DNA of 64,000 nucleotides, from positions 384,314 to 448,313 of the forward strand of contig CAUYUJ010018482.1 in NCBI GenBank assembly GCA_963575745.1, in the 5' to 3' direction. Under the pieces are notes generated by a model. It searched no databases. It was given only the letters and a program-made list of their open reading frames with translations, and was not told the DNA's origin. The DNA is from Prorocentrum cordatum. Its lineage: Eukaryota > Sar > Dinophyceae > Prorocentrales > Prorocentraceae. Shown one piece after another: positions 62,506-64,000 of this stretch. How positions within the stretch are numbered: position 1 is the stretch's first letter; each line of letters starts with the position of its first letter. The position numbers and the translations under genes were made by a program.

Positions 62506-62698
62506 AACCGTATGGGAGGCCCCCGTGAGTTGCCACAGAAAAGTGGGGCGCCGGGGGGCGCCCCTCCAGGTCGATCCCGATGGCGCCCAGAGGGGCTGCT
62601 GGTGCTGGGGGCGGCCCGTTGGTAAGGCCTGCGGGCTGCACACCGGCAGCCCCCCCCCTTCGGGCAGTCCTGACCAGCCTCAACAGGCCCCCCCTAGC
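62506..62698 (+). repeat. GCGCTAGCG-family tail and MITE fragment
   Basis: GTATGGGAGGCCCCCGTGAG, TTGCCACAGAAAAGTGGGGC and GGCGCCCCTCCAGG match 60,930-60,995. GGTAAGGCCTGCGGGCTGCA and GACCAGCCTCAACAGGCCCC (62,621-62,695) are from the 28.8-kb MITE family. The pairing of these two families in the same order at both loci shows they travel together. Confidence 0.75.
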
Positions 62699-62704
62699 AG
62701 GGCT

Positions 62705-62912
62705 CACTTAGACTCTTCCGATCGGATTCGATTTCGATGGCTTCCGGTTCTGGTTCGATTCGATTTCGGGTTCCGGTTCGGGCTCCGATTTCCCAATAGA
62801 GGCCTACCAGCCTGCCGATTTCTGCAGATTCGACTTCTCCCGACTCGGCTGCTGATGTCCGCCGATCCGATTCATTTCGATCGCCTATCCGACTTATCGA
62901 TTCGATTCCGGG
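62705..62912 (+). repeat. Degenerate TTCGATTCGATT/CCGATTC region
   Basis: GATTCGATTTCGATGG, GGTTCGATTCGATTTCGGGT and CCGATCCGATTCATTTCGAT words, an old low-period repeat. Confidence 0.6.
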
Positions 62913-63100
62913 CCCTCCTGCCAAGTGGTCCCGGCTGGCCTCAGCATGCCACCCAGACCCCCTCTGGCAGTGGAGAAGTCATGGCTGGGCCTCGGGACAG
63001 CCTGAAAGCGATTCGGGATGGAAAACAGGTCCCAGGGAACGAATCCAGACCTCTTGGGGTCGACGTTCTGACAAATCATGACGTCGGGGGCGTGGGCCCC
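62913..63100. other. MITE fragment then low-copy DNA
   Basis: CTGCCAAGTGGTCCCGGCTG and GCCTCAGCATGCCACCC resemble the inner arm of the 28.8-kb MITE. The remainder shows nothing. Confidence 0.45.
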
Positions 63101-63108
63101 GAGTAGGC

Positions 63109-63212
63109 TTAAGTCGGGCCTGTGGTATGTTTGAATTGTTGTGGATATTTGTTGGACTATTTTTTAGGTGTTTCGTCCAAAATCCGCCTGTAGGGGGACA
63201 CGCCCGACCTAA
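63109..63212. mobile_element. MITE, 104 bp (TTARGTCGGGC family), copy 3, with perfect 8-bp duplication
   Basis: TTAAGTCGGGCCTGTGG at the left and GGGGACACGCCCGACCTAA at the right. The octamer GAGTAGGC stands immediately on both sides (63,101-63,108 and 63,213-63,220), an exact match. The element lies just left of a fragment of the 28.8-kb MITE. The shortest and probably youngest of the three copies. Confidence 0.9.
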
Positions 63213-63370
63213 GAGTAGGCGGTCTCAACACCCTGGCGCCGCCTCTGGCGGCGCCCCTGGGCGCTCCGCGCGGAGGCCACCCGGCACTGCGGGGGGCTAA
63301 TCATTGAGGCCGGCCGGGGCTGCCTGGGGGGTGGGGGGCCTGTGCGCAGCCGGAAGCCTTAGCGGCTCCC
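63213..63370. mobile_element. Right half of the GGTAARGCTTCG MITE
   Basis: GCGGTCTCAACACCCTGGCG, CCGCCTCTGGCGGC and TTGAGGCCGGCCGGGGCTGC match 28,908-29,060 in order; GTGCGCAGCCGGAAGCCTTA is the end. The left inverted end is missing. Confidence 0.75.
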
Positions 63371-64000
63371 CTCCCCAAGCAGCAGCGCTCCAGAGGTCAC
63401 CCTCGGCAGAGGTCACCCTCGGCAGAGGTCACCCGTACGTGGAGCCGGGGCCAGAACTTGCGGTGGTGGTGGTGGTGGTGGTGGTGGTGGTGGTGGTGGT
63501 GGTCAGTGACAGGCAACGGATCGCCGATTGTAGCCCAGGGGAAAGACGAGTGCACAGATTGCGATGGCGGTGGTTCCAAATGCGTGAAGCAGAATTGGCG
63601 TCGCACTCCCCATCGAGAGTGACATGAGATGAGTTGTGGTAAGCATCTTGTCGGCGTCTCCGTAATGCCCAGACGGCTTGTATACCATTGCGGGTTGGCG
63701 CCCGAAGAGCGTTTATGATTTGCCCAGGCGCACCCATTTCATTTGCTGATCGGGAAGGCCTTCTGTGTCGGAGGAGAGAGAAGCGGCACCCCCACCACCA
63801 CCAGGGGGGGCCACCTCCCGCGAGGGGAGTCCCCGATGCCGCCCCGAGCTGGGGACGGCGGACGCATCGAGCGGAGAGGGGGGACCGCACGCACCCCCCG
63901 GAAGACCGCTCCAGGCTCCTCGCCCTGGTGGTGGTGATGCCGCTGTTCTTCGTTCCGTCTCTGCAGCCTGGTGGGGGTGGTGCGCCGTTGGGAGGCCTCC
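63371..64000. other. GGT microsatellite and low-copy DNA
   Basis: AGAGGTCACCCTCGGC is repeated three times (63,390-63,430), then a GGT run (63,461-63,503), then GC-rich mixed sequence to the window end with GGTGGTGG words near 63,925. No gene supported. Confidence 0.5.

Noticed and set aside
62709-62730. CTCTTCCGATC, resembling the end of a sequencing adapter
   Set aside because: Only 11 bases match, and the word lies in a local TTCCGAT/TCGATT-rich stretch where it is expected.

Overview
This window looks like 64 kb of intergenic DNA from a large, GC-rich, repeat-dominated nuclear genome. I see no complete protein-coding gene, no rRNA and no convincing tRNA. There are no bacterial operons or ribosome binding sites. 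A 100-base N block inside a GGA microsatellite marks an assembly gap. The GC-rich background, the many microsatellites (GGA, GAT, CTG, TCG, TATATG, GAGCTG), the low gene density and the abundance of small inverted-repeat elements fit a protist with a huge genome. My best guess is a dinoflagellate of the Prorocentrum or other thecate type. This is inference: I found no spliced-leader relic or diagnostic gene.

Layout. 0-5 kb: a GGA array, a first block of G-rich 'GGGGCCTCTTGG' satellite, an 82-base poly(T), a ~290-bp tandem repeat and TATATG/CACATA simple repeats. 5-12 kb: C-rich and G-rich versions of the CCCCAAGACGGCC/GGGGCCTCTTGG satellite, interleaved with two ~91-bp tandem arrays. 14-16.4 kb: a foldback element around a GGA array, a CTG/GTTTTT microsatellite and a ~1.1 kb inverted-repeat element carrying a ~76-bp tandem array. 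17-21.7 kb: 85-bp and ~300-340-bp tandem repeats, then a 1.6 kb foldback array of 31-bp units. 22-35 kb: mixed low-copy DNA with many small inverted-repeat elements and the only exon-like sequence I trust at all (30,050-30,173, F-box-like). 36-38.5 kb: two GAGCTG/GGGCTG hexamer arrays. 39-47 kb: a perfect-type foldback, more G-rich satellite and a ~1 kb duplicated unit bounded by GGA tracts. 47-49.4 kb: a degenerate CTCCATTGGA array. 50-54 kb: mostly low-copy. 54.6-59.1 kb: GGA and GAT megatracts around a nested ~300-bp satellite. 59-64 kb: satellite, small inverted-repeat elements and a ~55-bp tandem repeat.

The most informative content is a population of short non-autonomous DNA elements. 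At least eight families can be recognised by comparing copies inside the window. Two have 8-bp target-site duplications: a 104-188-bp family with ends TTARGTCGGGC, and a 271-bp family with ends GGTAARGCTTCG. One family exists both as a 127-bp short form and as a 1.1-kb form that has a satellite array between the same ends, which suggests mobile elements are dispersing or seeding satellites here. Several foldbacks have a microsatellite or tandem array as their loop. No transposase is visible, so any mobilising enzyme would be elsewhere in the genome.

Nearly all long open frames are by-products of stop-poor repeats (GGA, CCCAAG, GAT, GAGCTG), often open in several frames and on both strands at once. 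They are not annotated as genes.
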